From Candidatus Moranbacteria bacterium GW2011_GWF2_35_54 (lineage in GTDB: Bacteria; Patescibacteriota; Minisyncoccia; Moranbacterales; UBA9337): a stretch of DNA of 37,946 bases. Location of the stretch: positions 1 through 37,946 of the forward strand of contig LBQR01000008.1 of the NCBI GenBank assembly GCA_000990945.1, written 5' to 3'. The notes beneath the pieces are model-generated. The model saw nothing but the letters and a program-made list of their open reading frames with translations. It did not search any database and was not told where the DNA came from. Positions 6,426-14,396 of the stretch are shown here, piece after piece; within the stretch, counting starts at the first letter, position 1; every line of letters starts with the position of its first letter. The position numbers and the translations under genes were made by a program.

Positions 6426-7031
6426 ATGTTTTTTATGCAAAAAGAAATACAAATATCTGGCAGAGAAATAAACTATCAGATAAAAAAATATAAATTATCG
6501 AAAAATCTAAGGTTAAGTATTAGGCCTTGTTTTGATGATGAAATAGGCTGTGAAAAAAATTCCCGCTTGAAAATTTCAGTTTCTATTCCTAGTAGAGTAA
6601 GTTTAAAAATAGCGGAAAAATTCGTCCAAGAAAGAATCAACTGGATAATTGAAAAATTAGATGAGTTTAAAAAAACAACTCCGCAAGTACGCCCAGCTAT
6701 GGGTAAAAAAGAATATAGAAAGGAAAAAGAAAAGGCGCGAAAGATAATTGCGAATAGGGCAAATTATTTCAGTGATCTTTATGGTTTTAAATTTAATCGC
6801 ATCGCAATCCGTTCCCAAAGGACGAGATGGGGGAGTTGCACTAGAGATGGCAATCTTAATTTTAATTATAAATTAATTTATTTGCCGGTGGAAATCATGG
6901 ACTATGTGATTGTGCATGAACTTTGTCATCTGGATCAATTAAACCACTCTAAGAAATTTTGGTTTTTGGTTTCGGAGATTGTTCCGGATTATCGAGAATT
7001 GCGGAGGAAATTGAAGAAGATAAATATATAG
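6426..7031 (+). CDS. YgjP-like (DUF45) zinc metallopeptidase
   Basis: The protein is 201 residues. The C-terminal half has the family signature: TRWGSCTRDGNLNFNYKLIY, then HELCHL (zinc motif HExxH) and the third-ligand region NHSKKFW. The N-terminal half has the beta-rich YgjP pattern (NLRLSIRP, ISVSIPSRVSLKIAEKFVQE). It is cytoplasmic, with no signal peptide. The first ATG (6426) is contributed by an intergenic repeat; ATG 6435 is an alternative. The family is sometimes found near restriction or helicase genes, but here it stands alone. The physiological substrate is unknown. Confidence 0.88.
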   Translation: MFFMQKEIQISGREINYQIKKYKLSKNLRLSIRPCFDDEIGCEKNSRLKISVSIPSRVSLKIAEKFVQERINWIIEKLDEFKKTTPQVRPAMGKKEYRKEKEKARKIIANRANYFSDLYGFKFNRIAIRSQRTRWGSCTRDGNLNFNYKLIYLPVEIMDYVIVHELCHLDQLNHSKKFWFLVSEIVPDYRELRRKLKKINI

Positions 7032-7044
7032 AAGATTATCTAAG

Positions 7045-7082
7045 CATATTAGCACGTTAGCATATTAATATATTAACATTTC
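7045..7082. repeat. Short copy of the atgtt/agcata repeat family
   Basis: It reads AGCATATTAGCACGTTAGC and then TATTAATATATTAACAT. It is a reverse-orientation relative of the repeat before 6426, so the metallopeptidase gene is bracketed by the family. Confidence 0.5.
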
Positions 7083-7284
7083 AATATAGACAGGACTTGC
7101 GCGTTTGAATATCATTTGGTCTCAAGTTTCTAAAAGACATAAAAATTGATGACTGGATTATGATTTTTATGAGAATTTTATGGCTGAGCTTGATTAAACC
7201 TATTATTATGCTAATATTATAAAATCACATAAACAGATGTGATTTGTTTATTTTTTTATTCATATTGAGTGTAAGAAAGGGAGA

Positions 7285-7611
7285 ATGGGGATGGAATTTA
7301 AATTTAATGGAAGAGATTTGAGACTCTCAGCAACAAAAGAAATAAAAGAAGGGAAAGTTGTTGTGATTGTCGGCTTGCACGAAGAAGGCGAATATTTGAA
7401 AGAAGAAATAATCGAAATTACTGGGATCAATTATTGTTGTCCCTGCTGTGGACAGGTGGTATTTAATGGAGGAGAAAGATTTGAAGTGCAACCAAATAAC
7501 TATCTCTCCAACGACAAGCAATTGGTCTTGAAACTTGTCGGCTACTGCTCAAAGGGTGTTTACAATCAATTAAATATTGCAATAGCAATAAATATTGTGC
7601 CCGCTACCTAG
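7285..7611 (+). CDS. Hypothetical protein with a Cys4 knuckle, 108 residues
   Basis: The frame is complete, with AAAGGGAG upstream of the ATG (7285; a second ATG follows at 7291). A tight NYCCPCCGQ motif and a later Cys suggest zinc binding. The rest is beta-rich (KVVVIVGLHEEGEYL, LVLKLVGYC, IAIAINIV). A strong terminator follows directly. I do not recognise the family. Confidence 0.6.
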   Translation: MGMEFKFNGRDLRLSATKEIKEGKVVVIVGLHEEGEYLKEEIIEITGINYCCPCCGQVVFNGGERFEVQPNNYLSNDKQLVLKLVGYCSKGVYNQLNIAIAINIVPAT

Positions 7612-7636
7612 TAGGATAATAAATTGAAGTCAAAAG

Positions 7637-7675
7637 AGAGGGATATGCTCAGCGAAGCATATCCCTCTAATTTTT
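7637..7675 (+). terminator. Strong rho-independent terminator
   Basis: A perfect 13-bp stem AGAGGGATATGCT/AGCATATCCCTCT with a 6-base loop is followed by AATTTTTG. Confidence 0.9.
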
Positions 7676-7794
7676 GTGCTCAGCAATTAATAATTTGATT
7701 TATTTTTTTCATCATGAATCTTAGTTTGTAATGTTTAGCATTTAGTTATTTAAAATTTATTGTAAATTGAAAACTGAAAATTTTAAATTGATTG

Positions 7795-9984
7795 CTATTC
7801 CAAATGAATATTTCGATTCATTTTTTCTAGCTCTTCTTTGAGTAAAAGATTATTTTTTAAAGCAACGTCATGATTGATAATTTCGCGCGCTTCTTCGTAA
7901 GCGCATTTAATCATTTTGATGTTAGTGATGTTTTGCATCGTACTGTCAGCAAGGCCCGATTGGCGATTTCCCAAAAAATCTCCCGGACCGCGGATTTCCA
8001 AATCTTCTTGAGCTACCTTAAATCCATCGGTATATTTTTCCAAGATGCGCAGACGGGTAGTGGAATTTTTGGCAAATAAAAAGCAGTAAGATTGAAATTC
8101 TCCTCTTCCGACTCGGCCACGAAATTGATGTAGCTGCGAAAGCCCAAAACGATAAGCTTCTTCAACTATCATGACGGTAGCATTGGGAATATCGATGCCC
8201 ACTTCGATAACAGAAGTGGAAACCAAGATATCGGTTTTTTTGTTCTTAAAATTTAACATTATTTCTTCTTTTTCCTTGCTTTTCATCCGTCCGTGCAAAA
8301 GTCCCAATTTAAATTCAGGAAATACATCGCGCAAAAGCCGTGCGTGCTCAGTAACGGCCGCTTTTACTTCGGCTAGTTTTTCTGATTCTTCAACCAGAGG
8401 AAATATCACAAAAGCTTGACGGCCATTTTTAATTTCCTGGCGGATGAAATTATAAACTTCATTTTGCTTATCGGGCAAAATTACTTTAGTGATTATCGGT
8501 TTTCTGTTTTTAGGCATTTCAGTGATGAGTGAAACATCCAAACTTCCCAAAAGAGTCATAGAAATAGTGCGAGGGATAGGGGTGGCGGTCATACTTAGCA
8601 GATGGGGAATTTTATCGGGTAAACCGTCATTAATCTCTGTAATTTTTTGTTGGAGATAACTGCGTTGCATGACGCCAAATCTGTGTTGCTCGTCAATAAT
8701 AATAAGAGCTAAATTCTTGAAACGAATATCTTTTTGAATAATTGCATGCGTGCCAATTACTATGTCTATATTACCAACCTTAATTTCTTCCAACATTGTT
8801 TCACGTGAAATTTTTGCTGTAGAATAATTTTCAATTTCTAATTTTGAATTTTGAATCAATTTTGAATTCTTTAATGAAACCAATGACCGATGACCGATGA
8901 CTTTTCCTTCTCTACCGTGAACTGTTGACCGTGAACCATAAACCAACTTATACGAATTAGTCAATAATCCTATGGAAATATCAAAATCAGCAAGTAGTTT
9001 GCTAAAATTTTCAAAGTGTTGATAAGCTAAAACTTCCGTTGGCGCCATAATAGCGGCTTGAAAACCATTGGTTGATGTTTGGAGTGCCGCTAGTATCGCT
9101 ACTATTGTTTTTCCTGAACCAACATCTCCGTTTAAAAGACGATTCATGGGGTGTTTTTTGGTTAAATCTTTTTTAATTTCAGTAAAAGCTTTTTTTTGAT
9201 CATTTGTTAAACTAAAAGGCAGGGAAGCTAGGAATTTTTTTATCTTCTCGGTTGGAAATTCTAATTCTTGGGCACTTTCTTTTTTGAGTTGTTTTTTTAT
9301 TTGGAGGGCTCTGAGTTGAATTAAAAACATATCAAAAAAAGCAAATCTTTTTTGTGCTACTAGATAAGAATTTTCTGAGCGGGGAAAATGAACGTCATAA
9401 AGAGCTTTTTTGAGAGTCGGGAGGTGATATTTTTTTAATATCTCAACAGGAAGCGGGTCGACAATGTCAAAATCATTTTTGAAAATAGTTTCGATTTGCC
9501 AGCGGAGCCATTTAGAAGTTATGCCTCTAGTCTCGGGATAGATGGGGACAATTCTGCCTGTGTGATTAGGATTTTTATCAGCCACTTCCCAAATTGGATT
9601 GGAAAAATAAAAACCGTTTTTGTCCAATTTGGCTTTGCCACTGAGACGAATGAATTTATTTTTGCTAAAAACATCAATTAAATACTTTTGATTAAACCAG
9701 GTGGCGCGGATAATTCCAGTTTCGTCTCTGAGTTGAATTTCAATGATGCTAATTTTTTTGTGCCAGCTTCGCTTGAGGGCAAATTTGATGATTTCTCCAC
9801 TGACTGTGGCGCTTTGCTCAGGAATTATTTCTGAAATGCTTACCAAATTAGAAAGGTCATCATAGCGGGCCGGAAAATGAAACAAAAAATCACCCACCGC
9901 AGTGATGCCTAGTTTCTTTAACTTTTCGGCCTGAGCGGGCTTTATATGAAAAGTTTTATCAATAGGGGTTTTTAAATTTAGCAT
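7795..9984 (-). CDS. recG: ATP-dependent DNA helicase RecG with a repeat-derived insert
   Basis: RecG remodels stalled replication forks and branched DNA. The protein is 729 residues (typically about 690). It has an N-terminal wedge/OB domain, Walker A GDVGSGKT (286-293), APTEVLA, DEQHRFG (431-437), SMTATPIPRT, a helicase C domain (GLLHGRMKSKEKEE, STSVIEVGIDIPNA, QFRGRVGRG) and the RecG end LEIRGPGDFLGNRQSG. Residues about 347-392, between GLLTNSYK and SRETMLEE, are extra relative to the family and are encoded by short repeats (see 8809-8946). No frame is lost, so the helicase may work. The start ATG is at 9984. Confidence 0.96.
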   Translation of the reverse strand: MLNLKTPIDKTFHIKPAQAEKLKKLGITAVGDFLFHFPARYDDLSNLVSISEIIPEQSATVSGEIIKFALKRSWHKKISIIEIQLRDETGIIRATWFNQKYLIDVFSKNKFIRLSGKAKLDKNGFYFSNPIWEVADKNPNHTGRIVPIYPETRGITSKWLRWQIETIFKNDFDIVDPLPVEILKKYHLPTLKKALYDVHFPRSENSYLVAQKRFAFFDMFLIQLRALQIKKQLKKESAQELEFPTEKIKKFLASLPFSLTNDQKKAFTEIKKDLTKKHPMNRLLNGDVGSGKTIVAILAALQTSTNGFQAAIMAPTEVLAYQHFENFSKLLADFDISIGLLTNSYKLVYGSRSTVHGREGKVIGHRSLVSLKNSKLIQNSKLEIENYSTAKISRETMLEEIKVGNIDIVIGTHAIIQKDIRFKNLALIIIDEQHRFGVMQRSYLQQKITEINDGLPDKIPHLLSMTATPIPRTISMTLLGSLDVSLITEMPKNRKPIITKVILPDKQNEVYNFIRQEIKNGRQAFVIFPLVEESEKLAEVKAAVTEHARLLRDVFPEFKLGLLHGRMKSKEKEEIMLNFKNKKTDILVSTSVIEVGIDIPNATVMIVEEAYRFGLSQLHQFRGRVGRGEFQSYCFLFAKNSTTRLRILEKYTDGFKVAQEDLEIRGPGDFLGNRQSGLADSTMQNITNIKMIKCAYEEAREIINHDVALKNNLLLKEELEKMNRNIHLE
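8809..8946. repeat. Intergenic-type repeats embedded in frame within recG
   Basis: On the plus strand this reads AATTTTGAATTTTGAATC, then ACCGATGACCGATGAC, then GTGAACTGTTGACCGTGAAC. Such low-complexity units normally sit between genes here; a run of AAATTGAAAACTGAAAATTT lies at 7755-7780. The tract is 138 nt, a multiple of three, with no stop codon in the recG frame. Confidence 0.75.
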
Positions 9985-10160
9985 AATATTAGTATAGATT
10001 ATTTTGACAAAAGCATAAAGTGCTAGCGATAGTTAATAAGCATATCAATCTGCATTGACCGCTTAACTTCGAGATGTTAATCTCTTAAATGGTTCCTTTA
10101 GTGGCAAGAAGAGAGGAGTGATAATTTTTCTACCAAAACAAAATCATGGGGGAATGAATT

Positions 10161-10334
10161 ATGTTTTTGGAAAAAAAGCTTTTTGCGTTGTCTTTGATTA
10201 TTTTTTTAGGCTGCATACTTTGGATGAATGTAGAGTTTTTCTCTGAGCGAGGCCTCAAAAAGGATATGAAAAAAACTATCCGATATGGCGGACTCCCTCT
10301 TTTTTTGATGACTATTTTTGTAATTTTCCAATAA
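10161..10334 (+). CDS. Small two-helix membrane protein, 57 residues
   Basis: The ATG is preceded by ATGGGGGAATGAATT, a good ribosome binding site, and the frame ends TAA at 10332-10334. Two hydrophobic stretches (LFALSLIIFLGCILWM and LPLFLMTIFVIF) flank a charged loop (SERGLKKDMKKTIRYGG). A clear terminator follows 25 bases later, which supports a real single-gene transcript. The function is unknown. Confidence 0.6.
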   Translation: MFLEKKLFALSLIIFLGCILWMNVEFFSERGLKKDMKKTIRYGGLPLFLMTIFVIFQ

Positions 10335-10358
10335 AGAAAATAGTTGGGGCTTCAGATT

Positions 10359-10395
10359 GAGTGGCTTGGTGAGTTCATCAAGCCACTCGTTTTTT
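10359..10395 (+). terminator. Rho-independent terminator
   Basis: GAGTGGCTTG pairs with CAAGCCACTC around a 10-base loop and is followed by GTTTTTT. Confidence 0.88.
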
Positions 10396-10463
10396 ATGGA
10401 AACTGCTACTTTTTTAGTATATAATAAAAAATGTGTGTTTAATAAAAAATAATTACAATTATT

Positions 10464-11007
10464 ATGGATTCAAAAATTAAAAGAATTTTAGAAAAGATGG
10501 AGGCGCTTAACATTGCTTTAAAAAAAGAGCATGCTCGTTTGGCAAAAAAATATGGCTTCTATTTTTCTCAAAAGAAAATAGTTTTTCTTAAAAAAATTAA
10601 AATAAAAAATAAAAGATTTCGCATCCCAGTTTGGAAATATGTTATTCCAAAAAATATTCGTGATGATAGTTCCAGCAGTGATTTTGGATATTTTTCTTAC
10701 GATTTATCATGCAGTGGCTTTTCCTCTGTATAAAATCCCCAAAGTTAGAAGAAGCGAATATATTATTTATGATAGAAAATTTTTGGATTATTTAAATGTG
10801 GTTCAAAAAGTGCATTGTCTATACTGCAGTTATATAAATGGACTGTTCGCTTATGCAGTAGAAATTGCGGCGCGCACTGAACGGTATTGGTGTCCTATTA
10901 AAGCGGCTAGCAAAATGAACGCGCCGCATAGCTGGTATAAGGATTTTAATCAAAAATTTAACAATCATGAAGCTTTTGAATGTATGAAAGGTGAGGATAA
11001 AAAATAA
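10464..11007 (+). pseudogene. CPR-type membrane protein, frameshifted
   Basis: Two overlapping frames make one protein. Frame one (from ATG 10464) gives a helical N-terminus (LEKMEALNIALKKEHARLAK) through FRIPVWKYVIPKNI, then nonsense. The second frame takes over near 10650-10665 with VMIVPAVILDIFLTIYHAV, then IPKVRRSEYIIYDRKFLDYL, a Cys pair VHCLYCSYINGL, and AARTERYWCPIKAA. I remember intact relatives in CPR genomes with about 8-10 more residues at the junction, so a short out-of-frame deletion is inferred. It would have one or two membrane helices and a Cys-rich end. The function is unknown. Confidence 0.7.
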
Positions 11008-11055
11008 AAAATAATATTTTTTGAAAGAAAAATATTTTTCGTGCGTATCATTTAA

Positions 11056-11084
11056 ATGACAGGGCTATTTTTATTTGCTATACT
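11056..11084 (+). promoter_or_regulatory. Sigma-70-type promoter for the 3D-domain gene
   Basis: -35 ATGACA (11056-11061), a 17-base spacer, -10 TATACT (11079-11084). The predicted transcript starts near 11091 and would run straight into an A-run/CCGCCCC...AAGGACG/T-run hairpin (11099-11131), a possible leader attenuator. Confidence 0.55.
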
Positions 11085-11160
11085 GTCAAGGTACCAATAA
11101 AAAACCGCCCCTTCAATAAGGACGTTTTTTTATGTCCAAAAGCCAAAGGAGACGAATGTT

Positions 11161-11635
11161 TTGAAAAAATCAATTTTTTTGACAGTACTTTTATTGTTAT
11201 CATTTAGTTTTTTGGGCATAGCTCACGCCAAAAAGGATAACAATTATTCAGCGAAGCGAAGCGTCGCTTCAAAGGAGAAAAAAAGTACCCCACCAAAGAA
11301 AAAGATTGCCGAAGGAGATGCAATCAGGGTTCTGGTCACAGGTTATTACACGCCAGTCAAAGGCCAGAATAAATACGCTACCAAAAGTTTTCGTGGCGAC
11401 ATGAAAAGAAATGGTGGCGGAAAAACTAGCTCGGGAAACTGATCCAAGGGTTATTCCTACTGGTACAGAAGTATATATTCCAGAATTGGAATTGTATGCA
11501 GTCGCAGAAGATACCGGTGGAGACATCAAAGGAAAAAGAATCGATGTCTATACCGGAAGTGGAGAAGAAGGGCTCAAAGAGGCTCTCGATATCGGCAATC
11601 GAATGGTTACTGTGATAATCATTAAGCGCGCCTGA
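11161..11635 (+). pseudogene. Exported 3D-domain protein (MltA/RpfB-like fold), frameshifted
   Basis: It starts with TTG at 11161, eight bases after an AAAGGAGA ribosome binding site. A signal peptide (MKKSIFLTVLLLLSFSF...AHA) and a basic linker follow. Then comes the 3D domain: VLVTGYYTPVKGQNKYATKS and RNGGGKTSSG in frame one. TDPRVIPTGTEVYIPELELY, VAEDTGGDIKGKRIDVY and RMVTVIII follow in another frame after about 11440. All three Asp of the 3D motif are present. The family has about nine residues (KxxxGTIA-like) between GGGKTxSG and xDPxVIP that are missing here, so a short deletion shifted the frame. It probably acts on peptidoglycan outside the cell. Confidence 0.8.
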
Positions 11636-11666
11636 TATTTAGGACAAATTTATTGGTACTTTGGGT

Positions 11667-11706
11667 AAAAGCAGGGATGGTGAACTTATCATTCCTGCTT
11701 TTTATT
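11667..11706 (+). terminator. Rho-independent terminator
   Basis: AAAAGCAGGGAT pairs with ATTCCTGCTTTT (12 pairs, one G-T) and a T-rich tail follows. Confidence 0.85.
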
Positions 11707-11802
11707 TTTTGCCTTCAGTGTATTTTTGTGTTAAAGTAAAAAAATATTAGAGTTGCGGCGACTTAAGCGCATAATTACTAAAAACAATAAATTTTCTAAA
11801 GT

Positions 11803-13536
11803 ATGTTCAAAAAAATTGATCTAAGGCCGCTTTTAAAATATTTAAGACCGTACAAAAGAGATGTTTGGTTGACTTCTGCTTTTGTGATTTTGGAAAATGG
11901 AACTTATTTAATTTTACCTTTGATTTATAGCCAGGTAGTGGATACTGTAACTCGAGGTGGATTCTTTGAAAGATCAGTTTATTTATTGTTGGCGCTGTGG
12001 GCGATTCTCCAAATAGGCGGAGGATTATTAATGAGAGTACGAGTGATTTTGTCTAATAAATTAGGCTATAGAGCTTCAGCTGATTTGATAAATAACTCCA
12101 TAAAGCATCTAATTAGCTTGCCGGTTTCTTTTCATAAAAGAAAGAAAGTCGGAGAAGTGATTCAAAAGTTTTCCAGAGCAGATGGTTATCTGTATAGTTT
12201 AGTCGATTACGCTTTATTTACCATTATTCCATATCTAGTCACTTCTTTTTTGGCATTTATCGTGATTTTTTGGATAAACTGGATTTTAGCCCTTATTTTT
12301 ATGATGTTTATTTTATTTTTTGTGGTAGTAACGATTAAGAAAACCAATCCCATTATTGTTTCCCAAGGAAAAATGAATAAATTTTTCGAGAAATATTACG
12401 GAGATGTTTTTGACCGAACACCCAATATTATTGCAATTAAATCAAATGCGCAGGAATCTACTGAAAACGAAAGAAACTTTGGAGCGATGAGAAAGGGATT
12501 GGCTCTTAGCCAAGGGCAAGTAGTAGTTTGGATGAATTTATATTTTTGGCAAAATCTGATTTCTACCGTTTCAGTTATTTCTTTGTTTGGAATTGGAATT
12601 TATTTGGTAAGCATTAATAAAATCACCATCGGTCAGTTTGTGATGCTGATTGCCTATATTAATTTTGCTTCCAATGCCATTAATATGCTAGGCGGGCATT
12701 ATAAAAAACTGCAAGAAGGAATAGCGACTATCAAAAGATCGGAAAAAATATTTAATGAAATCCCGGAAGTTTACGATGTGCCCAATGCAGTTAAAATAAA
12801 AAATCCCAAAGGAGACATCGAATTTAAAAATATCAGTTTTTCTTATGAGGATGAAAAAGTCTTGGAAAATATTAACTTTAAAGTTCTAGCTGGAAAAATG
12901 GTGGCGATTATCGGTAAAAGTGGGGAAGGCAAATCAACTCTAGTAGATTTGATTTCTCGTTATAATATTCCCCAGAAAGGACAGATTTTATTTGACGGAG
13001 TGGAAACAGGAAAAATAAATTTAAAAGACTTGCGTGATAATATTGCTATTGTGCCTCAGGAAATTGATTTATTCAATGATTCAATAAAAAATAACATCGC
13101 TTATGCCAAGTTAGATGCTGTTGAAGAGGAAATTGTTCGAGCGGCTAAACTGGCTAATTGTCATGAATTTATAAGTAAATTTCCAAAAAAATATGAACAA
13201 ATCGTGGGGGAAAAAGGTGTGCGGTTATCCACTGGGCAGAAACAACGTGTCGCTATTGCTCGGGCAATTTTGCGAAATCCTCGAATTTTAATTTTAGACG
13301 AAGCTACTAGTGCATTGGACAGTGAATCGGAAAAATATGTTCAAAGCGCTTTGGAAGAAGTAATGAAAAATAGAACGACTTTTGTAATCGCCCATCGTTT
13401 AAGTACTATTCGTAAAGCTGATTTAATCTTGGTGCTTGAAGGTGGAAAAATAGTAGAATCCGGCGATCATCAAGAATTAATGAATCATGGCGGAGTGTAT
13501 AAAAAATTAAGTGAATTGCAAAATATCCAAGTTTAA
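11803..13536 (+). CDS. ABC exporter, fused membrane and ATPase domains
   Basis: This is a 577-residue half-transporter of the MsbA/LmrA type. Residues 1-310 hold about six membrane helices (for example ILALIFMMFILFFVVVTI). The ATPase domain follows: Walker A GKSGEGKST (about 371), Q-loop VPQE, signature LSTGQKQR (about 474), Walker B ILILDEATSALD (about 494) and the H-loop VIAHRLSTI (about 530). It should act as a homodimer in the cell membrane. The substrate cannot be told; lipid, peptide or drug are all possible. It is monocistronic, with a terminator after it, and is not close enough to the RiPP locus to assign as its exporter. Confidence 0.93.
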   Translation: MFKKIDLRPLLKYLRPYKRDVWLTSAFVILENGTYLILPLIYSQVVDTVTRGGFFERSVYLLLALWAILQIGGGLLMRVRVILSNKLGYRASADLINNSIKHLISLPVSFHKRKKVGEVIQKFSRADGYLYSLVDYALFTIIPYLVTSFLAFIVIFWINWILALIFMMFILFFVVVTIKKTNPIIVSQGKMNKFFEKYYGDVFDRTPNIIAIKSNAQESTENERNFGAMRKGLALSQGQVVVWMNLYFWQNLISTVSVISLFGIGIYLVSINKITIGQFVMLIAYINFASNAINMLGGHYKKLQEGIATIKRSEKIFNEIPEVYDVPNAVKIKNPKGDIEFKNISFSYEDEKVLENINFKVLAGKMVAIIGKSGEGKSTLVDLISRYNIPQKGQILFDGVETGKINLKDLRDNIAIVPQEIDLFNDSIKNNIAYAKLDAVEEEIVRAAKLANCHEFISKFPKKYEQIVGEKGVRLSTGQKQRVAIARAILRNPRILILDEATSALDSESEKYVQSALEEVMKNRTTFVIAHRLSTIRKADLILVLEGGKIVESGDHQELMNHGGVYKKLSELQNIQV

Positions 13537-13555
13537 AAACATATTATATAAAATA

Positions 13556-13596
13556 TAAAAAATCCTCCACTTCAACTTAAATAGGGGATTTTTTGT
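13556..13596 (+). terminator. Rho-independent terminator
   Basis: AAAAAATCCTCC and GGGGATTTTTT pair with one mismatch and lead into TTGTTTTTTT, 20 bases after the ABC gene stop. Confidence 0.65.
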
Positions 13597-13607
13597 TTTT
13601 TTACTTC

Positions 13608-13644
13608 ATACCACAATTATGCGGTCGTGCGATTATGGTATAAT
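13608..13644 (+). promoter_or_regulatory. Extended -10 promoter overlapped by an imperfect inverted repeat
   Basis: TATGG-TATAAT (-10 at 13639-13644, extended TGG) sits 37 bases before the PaaX-like gene. Arms ATACCACAAT (13608-13617) and ATTATGGTAT (13632-13641) form an inverted repeat with one mismatch that covers the -10. The 31-bp core recurs at 14283-14313. It is a plausible operator for autoregulation. Confidence 0.55.
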
Positions 13645-13680
13645 AGATTTAGCAGCTAAGTAAAAAGTAATTTATTTTTT

Positions 13681-14229
13681 ATGCAAATTAGAAGTGATTT
13701 AAAAAAGAAAATTTTATTAATCTTATTGGGCGGAATAGCTTTAGGACTAACAACATCTCCTCGAGGCCAGAAAATTATATTTAGAAAATTAGCTTGGGAA
13801 TGGGAAATGATAAATAGAGATAGAATTAGACGTGTAGCAAGAGAATTAAAAAGAGATAAATTTGTTCATTACAATGGCGACAAATGGTGGAGCGCTAGGT
13901 TAACCCTGAAAGGAAATAGATTAGCAAGAAAAATAGATATTACAAATATAAAACTAAAAGTTTTAAAAAAATGGGATAAGAAATGGAGAATGGTTTTATT
14001 TGATATTCCAGAGAAAAACAGAATAGGCAGAGACGTATTAAGAAGAACAATAAAGAAATTGGGTTTTGTTGAATTGCAGAAATCAGTTTTTGTCTACCCG
14101 TATCCCTGCAGGAAGGAAATTGGCGAAGTGATTGAATTTTTTAGCTTGGAAAAATTTGTTCAGCAGTGTGTCGTTGATGAATTAGATAAGTCTATTGAAC
14201 AAAGTTTAAGGAAAAAATTCAAACTTTAA
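13681..14229 (+). CDS. PaaX-like winged-helix protein with a Cas2-like C-terminal fold
   Basis: The protein is 182 residues. The N-terminus has a hydrophobic stretch (ILLILLGGIALGLTTSP) and winged-helix-like IRRVARELKRDKFVHYNGD. The C-terminus KKWRMVLFDIPEKNRIGRDVLRRTIKKLGFVELQKSVFVYPYPC is the PaaX C-domain pattern, a ferredoxin-like fold often mis-annotated as Cas2. No CRISPR or other cas gene is nearby, so a transcriptional regulator is preferred. It has its own extended -10 promoter overlapped by an inverted repeat, and a second copy of that repeat lies after the gene. Autoregulation is inferred. Confidence 0.75.
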   Translation: MQIRSDLKKKILLILLGGIALGLTTSPRGQKIIFRKLAWEWEMINRDRIRRVARELKRDKFVHYNGDKWWSARLTLKGNRLARKIDITNIKLKVLKKWDKKWRMVLFDIPEKNRIGRDVLRRTIKKLGFVELQKSVFVYPYPCRKEIGEVIEFFSLEKFVQQCVVDELDKSIEQSLRKKFKL

Positions 14230-14282
14230 TATTTTTTAAAAAGTTTTTTATCAATCAGTCAAACAGTTAAAACAAATTAGAT

Positions 14283-14313
14283 TACCACAATTATGCGGTC
14301 GTGCGGTTATGGT
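14283..14313 (+). repeat. Second copy of the PaaX-gene promoter repeat
   Basis: It matches 13609-13639 at 30 of 31 bases, including CCACAATTATGCGGTCGTGC. It lacks the TATAAT that follows copy 1. The pair brackets the PaaX-like gene in direct orientation. Confidence 0.8.
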
Positions 14314-14396
14314 TGAACAAGTTTAATAAATGAGTTTCGTCCAGAAGTTAAATTTGTAGTATTTTTTAGTAATTAGTTTATTTTTGGGAAAGTCAG

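Noticed and set aside
11091-11659. 11-bp inverted repeat GTACCAATAAA / TTTATTGGTAC around the 3D-domain gene as transposon ends
   Set aside because: Short enough to arise by chance in AT-rich DNA, no target duplication, and the left arm coincides with the predicted transcript start.
11803-13536. ABC exporter as the transporter of the RiPP
   Set aside because: It lies more than 9 kb away as a separate transcript, lacks a peptidase C39 domain, and has AT-rich composition unlike the maturase.
13681-14229. Cas2
   Set aside because: The C-terminal fold is Cas2-like, but the length, N-terminal winged-helix-like part and absence of cas1 or an array fit a PaaX-type regulator.
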